The notes beneath the pieces are model-generated. The model saw only the letters and a list, made by a program, of their open reading frames with translations. It was not told the DNA's origin and did not search any database. This document shows, piece after piece, positions 9,347 to 17,543 of a stretch of DNA of 64,000 nucleotides (the stretch's first letter is position 1; each line of letters begins with the position of its first letter). This DNA comes from JAPPHA01 sp965220985 (GTDB taxonomy: Bacteria > Pseudomonadota > Alphaproteobacteria > Rhodobacterales > Rhodobacteraceae), in NCBI GenBank assembly GCA_965220985.1, contig OZ244854.1, positions 3,286,001 to 3,350,000 on the forward strand, read 5' to 3'. The translations under genes and the position numbers were made by a program.

Positions 9347-10291
9347 CTATTCTGATGCCGCCGCCAGCAGTGCGCCCGCGGCTTCATGATCCCTGGCGAT
9401 CATCTCCTCGAGTTCGTTTCCAGTCACGACCGACGATCCACCAAAGGCCTTCATGATCATTTGACCTGCCTTTGATTCCTGATCGCTGACGATTTCCGCG
9501 ATAGCGGAAGCTAAAGCATTGCGCGCGTCTTCCGGCATGCCTGCCGGTCCGACGAACAGGAAGTGACCGTCGGAGTTGAACTCGACACCATAGTCGCTCA
9601 GCATCGGGGCATCCGGCGTCTGGGCCAACGGCACGGACAACGCCGACGCCAGGTTGACCAGATCGCCCGCAGCAACCCCTTTGGCCTGAATCCCCGCCAT
9701 GAATCCAAGATCCATGTCACCGGCATTGACACCGTCCATCACGGCTCGTCCGCCGCGCACCTGAATGATGTTGAAGTCCACTCCATTGTGCTTTCCGAGC
9801 AGGTAGGCAAGGTCCGCAAGTCGTGTACTCATGACGCCAAAGCGTACCGCCATGCCGTCCTTTGCTGCGGCAATGACATCGCCAAAGTCAGTCCACCCCT
9901 TTGATGACAGGGCGACGATTCCCATCTGAAACCCTGCGGTTGTCGTCAACGGAGTGAAGTCATCGGGTGTCAGGCCGACATCGGCGACCCGCATGTTGTA
10001 TCCGAGCGTCTCGGTGACGACGATCCCAATGGCGCTGCCATCGTTCGGCTCGTCCTGGATCGCGACGGCCAGGTTCATGCCGCCCTTGCCGGTGACCTGT
10101 TCGGGAACGATGTTCCATCCGTGCCGCGCTTCGAGCTCTTCGGCGATCAGTCGAGCCTGGGTATCGGCTCCACCGCCCGCCGCAAATGCAATCATCATCT
10201 TGATTGGGCCCGGTGGCGACCAGTCGGCAGCCTGACCAGTCGTTGAAATAAGGCCAAGGGCCAAAATTGCTACGCCCAGAACGCTTTTCAT
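9347..10291 (-). CDS. tctC: Tripartite tricarboxylate transporter substrate-binding protein (TctC/Bug family)
   Basis: A 314-residue periplasmic binding protein. The ATG at 10291 is preceded by GAGGGAAGAC, a good ribosome-binding site, and gives a signal peptide MKSVLGVAILALGLISTTG ending in a QAA-type cleavage site; the longer in-frame reading upstream lacks a signal. Mature-domain features are the Bug-family block IKMMIAFAAGGGADTQARLIAEELE, wrapped around the ligand carboxylate, and the hinge region with VTGKGGMNLAVA. It starts 117 bases from a divergent MarR gene with a palindrome between them (10340-10357), so it is the first gene of the regulated operon. The ligand is unknown. Confidence 0.88.
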   Translation of the reverse strand: MKSVLGVAILALGLISTTGQAADWSPPGPIKMMIAFAAGGGADTQARLIAEELEARHGWNIVPEQVTGKGGMNLAVAIQDEPNDGSAIGIVVTETLGYNMRVADVGLTPDDFTPLTTTAGFQMGIVALSSKGWTDFGDVIAAAKDGMAVRFGVMSTRLADLAYLLGKHNGVDFNIIQVRGGRAVMDGVNAGDMDLGFMAGIQAKGVAAGDLVNLASALSVPLAQTPDAPMLSDYGVEFNSDGHFLFVGPAGMPEDARNALASAIAEIVSDQESKAGQMIMKAFGGSSVVTGNELEEMIARDHEAAGALLAAASE

Positions 10292-10339
10292 GTCTTCCCT
10301 CCTCGACAAATTGACGTCATGGGGCAAACTGTCAACGAT

Positions 10340-10357
10340 CGATTGATCTGTCAATCG
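10340..10357. promoter_or_regulatory. Candidate MarR operator between tctC and the marR-like gene
   Basis: Palindrome CGATTGATCTGTCAATCG: 7-bp arms with a 4-base centre, in the 117-base gap between two divergent genes. The heptamer CTGTCAA also occurs at 10329-10335 and again at 10348-10354, so there may be two half-sites or overlapping TTGACA -35 elements on the minus strand. Its position matches autoregulation by the neighbouring MarR protein. Confidence 0.5.
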
Positions 10358-10408
10358 GCCAAGGCGGAATCGGCAAACGGTTTTTCGCCAAATCCTCACC
10401 GTGTTCAA

Positions 10409-10867
10409 ATGAAGGGAGAAGGCTTGAGTGACGACCAATTACCGCTCGATCAGTTTGTGACCTACCGGCTTTCGAAGACACAGGGACGACTGAATGCCCA
10501 GGCAGGACGTATCCTCCAGCGAGTCGCTGGGCTGACGATGGCCCAGTGGCGCATTATCTTCCTGATCAAGAGTCACGGACCCGCCAGCGCTGCAGAGTTT
10601 GTGCGTTTGTCCAGCACTGACAAGGGGCTGTTCAGCCGAAACGTGAAAGCGCTGATCAAGAAGGGCATGGTCTCTGCGACCGCCGACAGCAAGGATCAAC
10701 GGGTCCGGATACTCGACCTCACGGAAGAAGGTCACCGCATATACGACAAGACCATTCCGCACATGCGCGAACGACAGCAAAAGTTGATGGCAGCATGGAC
10801 CGAAGACGAGCAAGTGGCTTTCTACCTTGCGCTCGACAAGCTGGAAGCGGCTGCCGACACAGTCTGA
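10409..10867 (+). CDS. MarR family transcriptional regulator
   Basis: A 152-residue winged-helix protein. The MarR core spans about residues 20-130: VAGLTMAQWRIIFLIKSHG, the recognition region SSTDKGLFSRNVKALIKKGMV and the wing DSKDQRVRILDLTEEG. The start used is ATG 10409; TTG at 10424 follows GGGAGAAGGC closely and could be the true start, and an upstream extension to 10319 is unlikely. It diverges from tctC and its stop lies 7 bases before the second sulfatase, so it is cotranscribed with that gene. It probably represses the tct-sulfatase locus until a substrate-derived ligand binds. Confidence 0.88.
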   Translation: MKGEGLSDDQLPLDQFVTYRLSKTQGRLNAQAGRILQRVAGLTMAQWRIIFLIKSHGPASAAEFVRLSSTDKGLFSRNVKALIKKGMVSATADSKDQRVRILDLTEEGHRIYDKTIPHMRERQQKLMAAWTEDEQVAFYLALDKLEAAADTV

Positions 10868-10874
10868 GTCGTGC

Positions 10875-12302
10875 ATGACACGCAACCTGTTGATCATCAT
10901 GTCCGACGAGCACCAGGCCCGGGCGATGGGATGCGCTGGTCACCCGTTTGTGCAGACACCCAATCTCGATGCATTTGCCGAAAAGGGAGTCCGATTCACC
11001 AACGCATGCACGCCGTGCCCCATTTGCGTTCCAGCCCGCGCTGCGTTCGCGACCGGCAAACACGTGCACCAAATCGGATACTGGGACAATGCAATTGCAT
11101 ATGATGGCGCGGTGCCCGGTTGGGGCCATCAGTTGCAACGGGCAGGAGTACCCGTCGAATCGATCGGGAAACTGCACTACAGATCACAGGAAGACCCGGC
11201 TGGATTCGACGTCGAACACATTCCGATGATGATTTCCGATGGGGTCGGGCTGGTGTGGGCCTCGATCCGCAGGGAAGAGGAGCGAATCACCCAGGACCAA
11301 CGAATGCTGGGAGAGAGAATCGGTCCAGGCGACAGTTCATACACGAAATACGACAGGGCAGTCGTCAGCGCTTGCCGATCTTGGTTCAAGCAGCGGGCAT
11401 CGAATGCCGATGACCGCCCCTGGTGCCTTTTTGTCGGGCTGGTTGCTCCTCACTTTCCGCTGGTTGTTCCCTCGGAATATTTTGATCTCTATCCGCCGGA
11501 GCAGTTCGGCGACGTCAAGCTCCACCCCGATGCGGGACATGGTCGGCATCCGTGGGTCGAGAAACAGAACGAGATCATGGACAACGAGGCGTCGTTTCAT
11601 GACGAGGAGGAAAGACTCGCCGCGTTTGCCGCATACTACGGTTTGTGCACGAGCCTCGATCACAATGTCGGCCAGATCCTCGCGGCATTGAAGGAAACCG
11701 GCCTCGAAGAAAAAACCTCCGTTGTCTATACATCAGACCATGGGGAAAACCTCGGAGCCCGAGGCTTTTGGGGAAAATCGACCTTCTATCGCGAGAGCGT
11801 CGACATTCCGCTGATTGTGGCAGACCCGGGTCTTGGGACAGGGGAGTGCCACACGCCGGTCAGCCTGATCGATCTTTCTGCAACAATTGCGGGTTTCTTC
11901 GGCCAGGAACTCGATTCACCCGGCAAGTCGCTGCTCGAGATTGCGTCGTCCCCGACCGATTCCGAGCGTGTCGTATTTTCCGAATATCATGCGGTCGGCG
12001 CCGTCTCGGGAGGGTTCATGGTCCGGCGCGGGCGGTGGAAGTACCATCACTACGTGGGATTCGAGCCCGAACTCTTCGATCTCGACAATGATCCCGAAGA
12101 ACTTGTCGACCTCGCCCAGAGTCCCGAACACGCCGCCATTCTTTCACAAATGCACGAGGCGCTTCTTGAAATCTGCGACCCCGATGAGGTCGATGCGCGA
12201 GCTTTCCGTGACCAAGCGGCGTTGATCGAGAGACTGGGTGGGCAAGATGTGGCGCTGGGCATCGGCTTGCCCGGGGCAACTCCAGCGCCAAAAACCGAGT
12301 GA
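10875..12302 (+). CDS. Sulfatase (second copy, formylglycine-dependent)
   Basis: A 475-residue sulfatase that begins at ATG 10875, 7 bases after the MarR stop; upstream in-frame codons lie inside marR. N-terminal metal strand NLLIIMSDEHQARAMG, maturation motif CVPARAA with Cys51, and the C-terminal metal/sulfate block YTSDHGENLGARGFWGKSTFYRE (within about residues 290-315, ending in a lysine-serine pair). No signal peptide, so cytoplasmic. It shares the layout of the sulfatase at 5589-7115 but is clearly diverged, so the two probably act on different sulfate esters or on different steps. Choline sulfatase is one possible activity; no bet genes are adjacent. Confidence 0.9.
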   Translation: MTRNLLIIMSDEHQARAMGCAGHPFVQTPNLDAFAEKGVRFTNACTPCPICVPARAAFATGKHVHQIGYWDNAIAYDGAVPGWGHQLQRAGVPVESIGKLHYRSQEDPAGFDVEHIPMMISDGVGLVWASIRREEERITQDQRMLGERIGPGDSSYTKYDRAVVSACRSWFKQRASNADDRPWCLFVGLVAPHFPLVVPSEYFDLYPPEQFGDVKLHPDAGHGRHPWVEKQNEIMDNEASFHDEEERLAAFAAYYGLCTSLDHNVGQILAALKETGLEEKTSVVYTSDHGENLGARGFWGKSTFYRESVDIPLIVADPGLGTGECHTPVSLIDLSATIAGFFGQELDSPGKSLLEIASSPTDSERVVFSEYHAVGAVSGGFMVRRGRWKYHHYVGFEPELFDLDNDPEELVDLAQSPEHAAILSQMHEALLEICDPDEVDARAFRDQAALIERLGGQDVALGIGLPGATPAPKTE

Positions 12303-12360
12303 TCGCCAGAAGGCAGAGATGACCTCACTGCGGTCTTGTCGATCAGCCAGTCGGCACGAC

Positions 12361-12383
12361 CTCCGAACAAGTCGTGTTCGGAG
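12361..12383. terminator. Hairpin between convergent sulfatase and his operon
   Basis: Perfect 9-bp stem CTCCGAACA (12361-12369), 5-base loop, TGTTCGGAG (12375-12383). No clear T-run on either side, so termination strength is uncertain. It lies 58 bases after the plus-strand sulfatase stop. Confidence 0.5.
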
Positions 12384-12420
12384 CGTGAAGGGGAAGCGCG
12401 GACAAATGCCGGATTGAGGA

Positions 12421-12440
12421 GACTCGCTTCGAAGCGAGTC
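12421..12440. terminator. Hairpin just past the his operon end
   Basis: Perfect palindrome GACTCGCTTCGAAGCGAGTC (8-bp stem with a TCGA loop) 9 bases beyond the hisE stop on the minus strand. It is the second hairpin in this convergent gap and is probably the his operon terminator, perhaps bidirectional; the trailing T-run is poor. Confidence 0.5.
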
Positions 12441-12449
12441 AGAAACCGA

Positions 12450-12779
12450 TCAGCGCGATGACTTTTTCGATCGGCTGCGCTTCTCCTCGATGCCGGACCT
12501 GCCTTCCCGTTTTTCGAGTTCGGCGAGGACTTCCTCGAGCTTGACGCCATGGGCTGTGAGCATGACGAGCAGGTGAAACAGCACGTCAGCAGATTCCTTG
12601 ACAAGATACTTTTTCTTTTTTGCCGACGCTGCGACAATCGCTTCGACCGCTTCTTCGCCGAACTTCTCCGCACATTTGTTCGGTCCGCGAGCAATCAGTT
12701 TTGCCACGTGGGAGACTGACGGGTCTCCGCCGGCGCGGGCTTCGATCACGCGTGACAATCTCGTCAGAACGTCTGCCAT
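12450..12779 (-). CDS. hisE: Phosphoribosyl-ATP pyrophosphatase
   Basis: A 109-residue MazG-like all-alpha enzyme that hydrolyses PR-ATP to PR-AMP and pyrophosphate, step 2 of histidine synthesis. Conserved metal-binding run: KCAEKFGEEAVEAIVAA followed by KESADVLFHLLVML, with the expected Glu-Glu and Glu-x-x-Asp residues. A basic, serine-rich tail (EEKRSRSKKSSR) ends the protein. Last gene of the his run, three bases after hisF. It is a stand-alone HisE rather than a HisIE fusion; hisI is not in the window. Confidence 0.93.
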   Translation of the reverse strand: MADVLTRLSRVIEARAGGDPSVSHVAKLIARGPNKCAEKFGEEAVEAIVAASAKKKKYLVKESADVLFHLLVMLTAHGVKLEEVLAELEKREGRSGIEEKRSRSKKSSR

Positions 12780-12782
12780 TTC

Positions 12783-13541
12783 TCAAATCCTGATCGGTAT
12801 TCCGTGGCGTGCCATGTACTCCTTGGCTTCCCGGATGCTGTGGTCTCCAAAGTGAAAAATCGATGCGGCAAGCACTGCGCTGGCCCCACCGAGCGTCACA
12901 CCCTCCACCAGATGCTGCAAGGTACCGACGCCGCCAGAGGCGATGACCGGAAGTTTCACGGCTTCCACGATTTTTTTCGTCAATTCAAGATCAAAACCGT
13001 TTCGGGTTCCGTCGCGGTCCATGGACGTCAACAGCAATTCGCCTGCGCCCCTTGCCTCCGCTTCCTTGGCAAACTCCACGGCATCGATGGCAGTCATTCG
13101 GCTGCCACCATGGGTCGAGATGACGTAATTCCCGTCCGACGTGGATTTGGCGTCGATGGCGATGACGACGCATTGCCGGCCGAATCTGTTCGCGCAATCG
13201 GAGATGATTTCCGGGTTTTTCACTGCAGCCGAGTTGATCGACACCTTGTCGGCACCCGCCCGCAAGAGCGCCTGCATGTCGTCGGGCGAACGAACCCCAC
13301 CGCCGGCGGTGACCGGCATGAAGCACTGTTCTGCGGTCGATCTGACCACATCGTACATGGTCTGGCGGTTGTGTCGGGTGGCAGCGATATCGAGGAAGCA
13401 AAGTTCGTCTGCTCCTTGTGCATCATATGTCTGCGCACACTCGACCGGGTCGCCAGCGTCGACGAGGGACACGAAATTGACCCCCTTGACCACGCGCCCG
13501 TCAGCAACGTCGAGGCACGGGATGATGCGTGTCTTCAGCAT
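12783..13541 (-). CDS. hisF: Imidazole glycerol phosphate synthase, cyclase subunit
   Basis: A 252-residue TIM barrel that closes the imidazole ring of IGP using ammonia from HisH. Starts with MLKTRIIPCLDVADGRVVKG, which has the catalytic Asp in CLDV; the second catalytic Asp lies in LTSMDRDGTRNGFD. Phosphate-binding loops are seen in TAGGGVRSPDD and VIASGGVGTLQH. It overlaps the hisA end by 7 bases, so translation is coupled. Confidence 0.96.
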   Translation of the reverse strand: MLKTRIIPCLDVADGRVVKGVNFVSLVDAGDPVECAQTYDAQGADELCFLDIAATRHNRQTMYDVVRSTAEQCFMPVTAGGGVRSPDDMQALLRAGADKVSINSAAVKNPEIISDCANRFGRQCVVIAIDAKSTSDGNYVISTHGGSRMTAIDAVEFAKEAEARGAGELLLTSMDRDGTRNGFDLELTKKIVEAVKLPVIASGGVGTLQHLVEGVTLGGASAVLAASIFHFGDHSIREAKEYMARHGIPIRI

Positions 13542-14266
13542 TCTGGCGCCTCGAGAATTCGCACGGCATCGGATGGATCAATGATCCCCTCGTGTATCGC
13601 GCGCCCGACGATCACTCCATTCAATTTTGTTCCCAACGCCTTGAGAGAAATGATGTTTTCAAGATTCGAAATCCCGCCTGACGCGATCACCGGAATGCTG
13701 ACGGCATCGGCAATCGCGATCGTTGCTTCGACATTGGGGCCCTTCATGGCACCGTCTCTCATGATGTCCGTGTAGATGATGGCTGCAACACCGAGATCTT
13801 CGAACCGTCGCGCAAGGTCCACGGCAGTCGTGTCCGTTTGATGAACCCAGCCTCGGGTTGCGACCTTGCCGTCTCGCGCGTCGATTCCGATCGCGATCCG
13901 TCCTGGAAACCGCTTGCAGCAGTCGGCAACAAGCTCGGGCATTTCGACGGCTGCCGTTCCGAAAATGATGCGGGAAACTCCTTTCTCGATCCATGATTGC
14001 ACGGTTCTCAAGTCACGAATGCCGCCACCCAGTTGGATGGGGATCGATACCGCCGCGAGAATCGCGGAAACGGCGTCCGCATTCTCGGAACCGCCCGAAA
14101 ACGCACCGTCAAGATCGACGACATGCAGCCATTGACATCCGGCAGTTTCAAACATCGCGGCAGTTTGAGCCGGTGTCGTCTCGTAAACGGTTGCCTGGTC
14201 CTTGGCTCCGCGCAAGAGTCTGACCGAACGACCACCCATGAGATCAATGGCCGGATAGAGAATCAT
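13535..14266 (-). CDS. hisA: ProFAR isomerase
   Basis: A 243-residue TIM barrel that isomerises ProFAR to PRFAR in histidine synthesis. It has MILYPAIDLMGGRSVRL with the catalytic Asp8, QLGGGIRDLRTVQ and the second half-barrel IYTDIMRDGAMKGPN carrying the other catalytic Asp, then VIASGGISNLENI. The ATG overlaps the stop of a 61-codon ORF by four bases (ATGA), so it appears translationally coupled to that ORF and not directly to hisH. Confidence 0.96.
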   Translation of the reverse strand: MILYPAIDLMGGRSVRLLRGAKDQATVYETTPAQTAAMFETAGCQWLHVVDLDGAFSGGSENADAVSAILAAVSIPIQLGGGIRDLRTVQSWIEKGVSRIIFGTAAVEMPELVADCCKRFPGRIAIGIDARDGKVATRGWVHQTDTTAVDLARRFEDLGVAAIIYTDIMRDGAMKGPNVEATIAIADAVSIPVIASGGISNLENIISLKALGTKLNGVIVGRAIHEGIIDPSDAVRILEAPEC

Positions 14267-14448
14267 GTGGCGTTCACCGTGAACTTTTCTGTTTGAATTG
14301 GCCCGATGACGGCTGTTGTTCCTTCATCGCCGACTGCACGACGTTGCAATCGGATCCTCGGCCGGGCGAGATCGCCGTGCGCATCGGGCATTTCGAGCAT
14401 CAGGCAACCGGTTGCCGTCTTGGGCGCAATGTCAGACTTCACCGTCAT
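14263..14448 (-). CDS. 61-residue unknown protein inside the his operon
   Basis: I do not recognise this protein. It starts at ATG 14448, overlapping the hisH stop (CCATGACGG) by two bases, and ends in a TGA that overlaps the hisA start as ATGA. The product (starts MTVKSDIAPKTATGCLMLE, ends TEKFTVNAT) has no signal peptide, membrane helix or cysteine cluster, and looks like a small soluble beta-rich domain. In other alphaproteobacteria an unrelated longer gene (DUF2628) can occupy this slot; the sequence here does not look like it. The tight overlaps at both ends are the main reason to believe it is real. Confidence 0.6.
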   Translation of the reverse strand: MTVKSDIAPKTATGCLMLEMPDAHGDLARPRIRLQRRAVGDEGTTAVIGPIQTEKFTVNAT

Positions 14449-15092
14449 GGCGTCCACGACAGAAAATTGTGGATGATCCGAAGGCCGGTAGCCTGGCTTT
14501 TTTCGGGATGAAACTGGGTTCCGATCACGTTGTCGCGTCCGACGGCCGCCGCGAACCACTGCCCGTGGTCCGCTCGGGCGATGATGTGACGGTCGTCCTG
14601 TGGCTGCAGGTGATACGAATGGACAAAATATGCATGGTCACCGGTTCCGATCCCGGCGAGAACGGGATGGTCGCCAGCGCAAGGGTGGAGTTCATTCCAG
14701 CCCATGTGGGGGATTCGGAGCGATTGATCGCCAGATTTCAACTTAATGACATCCCCGGGTATCCAGTCGAATCCGGGACTTGCAACGTCACGTTCGGTCC
14801 CGGTCGTTGCCAGCAACTGCATGCCGACACAGATTCCCATGAATGGAATGCCGCGTTCCACGACGGCTTTGGTCATGGCCTCGATGAGGCCTGATCGCTG
14901 GTCGAGCGCCTGTCGACAAGCGGGGAAGGCGCCAACACCCGGCAGGACGATTCGATCGGCCTTCGCAATGTCCTCGGGACGACCTGAGAGGCAAACGACC
15001 GTTTCGGGCAGTTTGGCGGCCATTCGCTCAAAGCTTTTTTCAGCCGACCTGAGATTGCCGCTCCCGTAATCGACAATGACGCATCGGTTCAT
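14445..15092 (-). CDS. hisH: Imidazole glycerol phosphate synthase, glutaminase subunit
   Basis: A 215-residue class I glutamine amidotransferase that supplies ammonia to HisF. Seen: start VIVDYGSGNLRSAEKSFER, the oxyanion strand VLPGVGAFPAC, nucleophile Cys in GICVGMQLLA, and the catalytic His-x-Glu in GTQFHPEKSQ. It starts on the last base of the hisB stop and is followed by the 61-codon ORF. Confidence 0.96.
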   Translation of the reverse strand: MNRCVIVDYGSGNLRSAEKSFERMAAKLPETVVCLSGRPEDIAKADRIVLPGVGAFPACRQALDQRSGLIEAMTKAVVERGIPFMGICVGMQLLATTGTERDVASPGFDWIPGDVIKLKSGDQSLRIPHMGWNELHPCAGDHPVLAGIGTGDHAYFVHSYHLQPQDDRHIIARADHGQWFAAAVGRDNVIGTQFHPEKSQATGLRIIHNFLSWTP

Positions 15093-15703
15093 CAGCCAAG
15101 AGTTCCCTTTGTCGAGGGAATGGCTGCGGAAGCGCGAGGATCGACTTCGGTTGCTGTTCGCAGTGCGCGCGCGAAGGCCTTGAACGTCGCTTCGACAACG
15201 TGATGGCTGTTGATCCCCCTGATCTGATCAACATGGACGGTCAGCCTTGCATTGACGGCAACGGCCTGGAAGAACTCCCGGACCAGTTCGGAATCGAATG
15301 TTCCGATGCGCCTGATGGGCAGGTCAGACTCCCACACGAGCATTGGTCGACCGGAAAAGTCGAGTGCGACACGAACGAGGGCATCATCCATCGGCAACGT
15401 GCAAGATGCGTATCGCCTGATCCCGGTCTTGTCGCCGACAGCCTCAGCGAGAGCCGTGCCAAGTGCGATGCCGGTGTCTTCGACCGTGTGGTGATCGTCG
15501 ATGTGCAGGTCGCCATCGGCGGAAATCTGCATGTCAATGAGAGAGTGTCGCGAGAGCTGCTCGAGCATGTGATCGAAAAACCCGACCTCTGTGCGAATTT
15601 CGTGCTTGCCGGTTCCGTCGAGGTCAATGCTGATCGAAACGCTTGTTTCGGATGTCTTTCTCTCAATCGTTGACGTTCGCATTTTCTGTGTCCGATCTGT
15701 CAT
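15092..15703 (-). CDS. hisB: Imidazoleglycerol-phosphate dehydratase
   Basis: A 203-residue monofunctional IGPD that dehydrates IGP to imidazole acetol phosphate. Both manganese-binding repeats are present: GFFDHMLEQLSRHS with DLHIDDHHTVEDTGIA, and INSHHVVEATFKAFARALR. First visible gene of the run hisB-hisH-orf-hisA-hisF-hisE. The start could be the ATG at 15703 or one seven codons later (MRTSTIERK). Confidence 0.95.
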   Translation of the reverse strand: MTDRTQKMRTSTIERKTSETSVSISIDLDGTGKHEIRTEVGFFDHMLEQLSRHSLIDMQISADGDLHIDDHHTVEDTGIALGTALAEAVGDKTGIRRYASCTLPMDDALVRVALDFSGRPMLVWESDLPIRRIGTFDSELVREFFQAVAVNARLTVHVDQIRGINSHHVVEATFKAFARALRTATEVDPRASAAIPSTKGTLG

Positions 15704-15813
15704 TCTGTATCGCGGGGCGGCATGTCAGTCCAAAATTCCTTGAAATCCTCGACTGCCTCCAGCGGGTTCGCGCATGCGGGCGTGATTTTTCCTTGGTCGG
15801 CGCTGTATCTATC

Positions 15814-16284
15814 TCACGTGTCCGGGCTGGCCAACCATGGCATCAACGCCTTCTCGGGGTCGGAAATGTCGGCAATCGACTCGAACCAGTGTTTCCTCCA
15901 ACCATCTCGCGGCAGCCCGGTGAACAGCATGAGATTGAGCGGATACGACTCGCTGTCAGTGCAGCGCCGAAAGTCGTCACGAAATAGAAAAATCGCCTTG
16001 TTCCAAGCAATTGCCATTCCAAGCTCGACCATGACGCCTTCGTCGGGCGGGCATCCGTTGACGACGGCAAAGATGCCATCACAGGCCTTCACATCGTTCA
16101 GGTCTTTCTGACCAACATCATATGCCCAGCCGTCATGCGCAAAGTCGATCTGGCCGACTCTTTCAAAAGGCTCCAGGACCTCGGCGCCGATCGCTTCGAG
16201 TGCAGCCTGGATCTCGCGAAGAGGCCCGGTCTTCAATTGTGTTGCAAAACCGTATGGGTTCGCCAGATACAACCGTTTTGCCAT
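15814..16284 (-). CDS. Nucleoside 2-deoxyribosyltransferase-like protein
   Basis: A 156-residue protein that starts at ATG 16284 (MAKRLYLANPYGF); the longer reading upstream has no domain similarity. Family features are the first strand RLYLANPYGF, DLNDVKACDGIFAVVNG, and DEGVMVELGMAIAW, which contains the catalytic Glu that forms a covalent deoxyribosyl intermediate in characterised members. Role: exchange or hydrolysis of bases on 2'-deoxynucleosides or nucleotides. It lies downstream of ispA on the same strand with a 347-base gap, so probably its own unit. Confidence 0.8.
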   Translation of the reverse strand: MAKRLYLANPYGFATQLKTGPLREIQAALEAIGAEVLEPFERVGQIDFAHDGWAYDVGQKDLNDVKACDGIFAVVNGCPPDEGVMVELGMAIAWNKAIFLFRDDFRRCTDSESYPLNLMLFTGLPRDGWRKHWFESIADISDPEKALMPWLASPDT

Positions 16285-16631
16285 GATGACGGTCCACCAT
16301 TCAAATCTTGCCTCGACACGGCATGCCTTGCCGCAACCTGTTCGTTTCAGGACATTTTGTCCTGCCGCCCTATGTATCCTCAAGGCATCGAGTGCAACAC
16401 CTCTGACGATCTGAATTGGTTTGCAGATACACGATCGAGCGAACCACCAGTACATTGCGAAGCCGCGGCCGTGTCGTCCGCTTGTCTGCTCCCGCCTTCC
16501 GTTTGCCGACTTCGGCAATGCAAGTCGGCGAAATTGGGCGACGGCACCATCGGATGCAGAGCCGATGAGAAGCGCTTGTTGTTCTCCGACCAGGTATTCG
16601 AAGGCAGGGGCGGCCTATCCGTGAAGCGCTC
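16285..16631. other. Intergenic region, no gene supported
   Basis: About 347 bases between ispA and the deoxyribosyltransferase-like gene. Open frames cross it on both strands but have no recognisable domains. The dxs gene that often follows ispA is absent here. Confidence 0.5.
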
Positions 16632-17543
16632 TCAGAATTGCCTGTTTTGCAGTACCGACGTCAGTTGTTTCAGAGTGTCGGCCTGCTCTCCCATGGTATC
16701 GAGAATGGCGAACGCTCGGGCGAAGTGTCGGTCCGCTTCTTCGCGGGCACCATCGATACCAAGAACCGTCACGAAGGTCGACTTGCCACGTTTTTCGTCC
16801 ATTCCAACAGCCTTTCCGATCGTTTGCTCGTCCCCGCATACATCGAGCAGGTCATCGATAATCTGGAAGCCGACTCCAATCTCCACGCCGAACTGTTTGA
16901 GAAGAGGTCGCTTTTCGTGACCTTTGCGGCCGCCAAGAATGGCCCCAGCCTCACATGAGAACGCGATCAGCGCCGCCGTCTTTTTTCGCGAGATCTTCTT
17001 CACTAGGTCGATGTCGCACGATTCCTGGTTTTCGGAGACGAGGTCCATCATCTGACCTCCCACCATTCCGGCACCACCAGCCGCGATCGCCAATTCTGAC
17101 GAAAACGCGCATCTGACTTCCGGATCAGCGTGGACGCGCGAATCCGCTGCCAATTCGAATGCGAGGGTGAGAAGGGCGTCACCCGCCAGTATCGCCGTCG
17201 CTTCGTCGAAGGCGATGTGGCACGTGGGCTTTCCACGGCGCAATTCATCGTCATCCATCGCGGGCAGGTCGTCATGAATGAGCGAGTACGCGTGGACCAG
17301 TTCGACGATCGCACCGGAAAATATGGCGGCAGAATCCTCAGCGTTGGCAGCTTGAGCGCACGCCCTCAAGAGACCCGCCCTGAGGCGCTTCCCTCCGCCG
17401 AGCGCCCCATAGCGCATCGCATCAAACAATGGGGCGTCCGGATCTTTCGAACTATTGAGCATCTCGTCGAGGACTTGTTCGACAGCTGCTGCGGTTTCTC
17501 CAAGGAATGCGTTAATGGTCAAATTCGAGGTTGGAGATGTCAA
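16632..17543 (-). CDS. ispA: Polyprenyl (farnesyl) diphosphate synthase
   Basis: A 303-residue all-alpha prenyl synthase that condenses IPP with DMAPP/GPP to farnesyl diphosphate. First aspartate-rich motif in SLIHDDLPAMDDDELRRG and second in FQIIDDLLDVCGD, with GGKRLRAGL upstream for IPP binding and the KKTAALIAFSCEAGAILG block between. Residues before the first motif fit a short-chain (C15) product. The start is TTG at 17543, preceded 8 bases away by AAAAGGA. In many alphaproteobacteria xseB lies immediately upstream; here only a short xseB-like fragment overlaps this start. Confidence 0.92.
   Translation of the reverse strand: MTSPTSNLTINAFLGETAAAVEQVLDEMLNSSKDPDAPLFDAMRYGALGGGKRLRAGLLRACAQAANAEDSAAIFSGAIVELVHAYSLIHDDLPAMDDDELRRGKPTCHIAFDEATAILAGDALLTLAFELAADSRVHADPEVRCAFSSELAIAAGGAGMVGGQMMDLVSENQESCDIDLVKKISRKKTAALIAFSCEAGAILGGRKGHEKRPLLKQFGVEIGVGFQIIDDLLDVCGDEQTIGKAVGMDEKRGKSTFVTVLGIDGAREEADRHFARAFAILDTMGEQADTLKQLTSVLQNRQF

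Noticed and set aside
14449..14559. Longer form of the his-operon small ORF
   Set aside because: The extra 37 codons lie inside hisH; the coupled ATG at 14448 is a better start.
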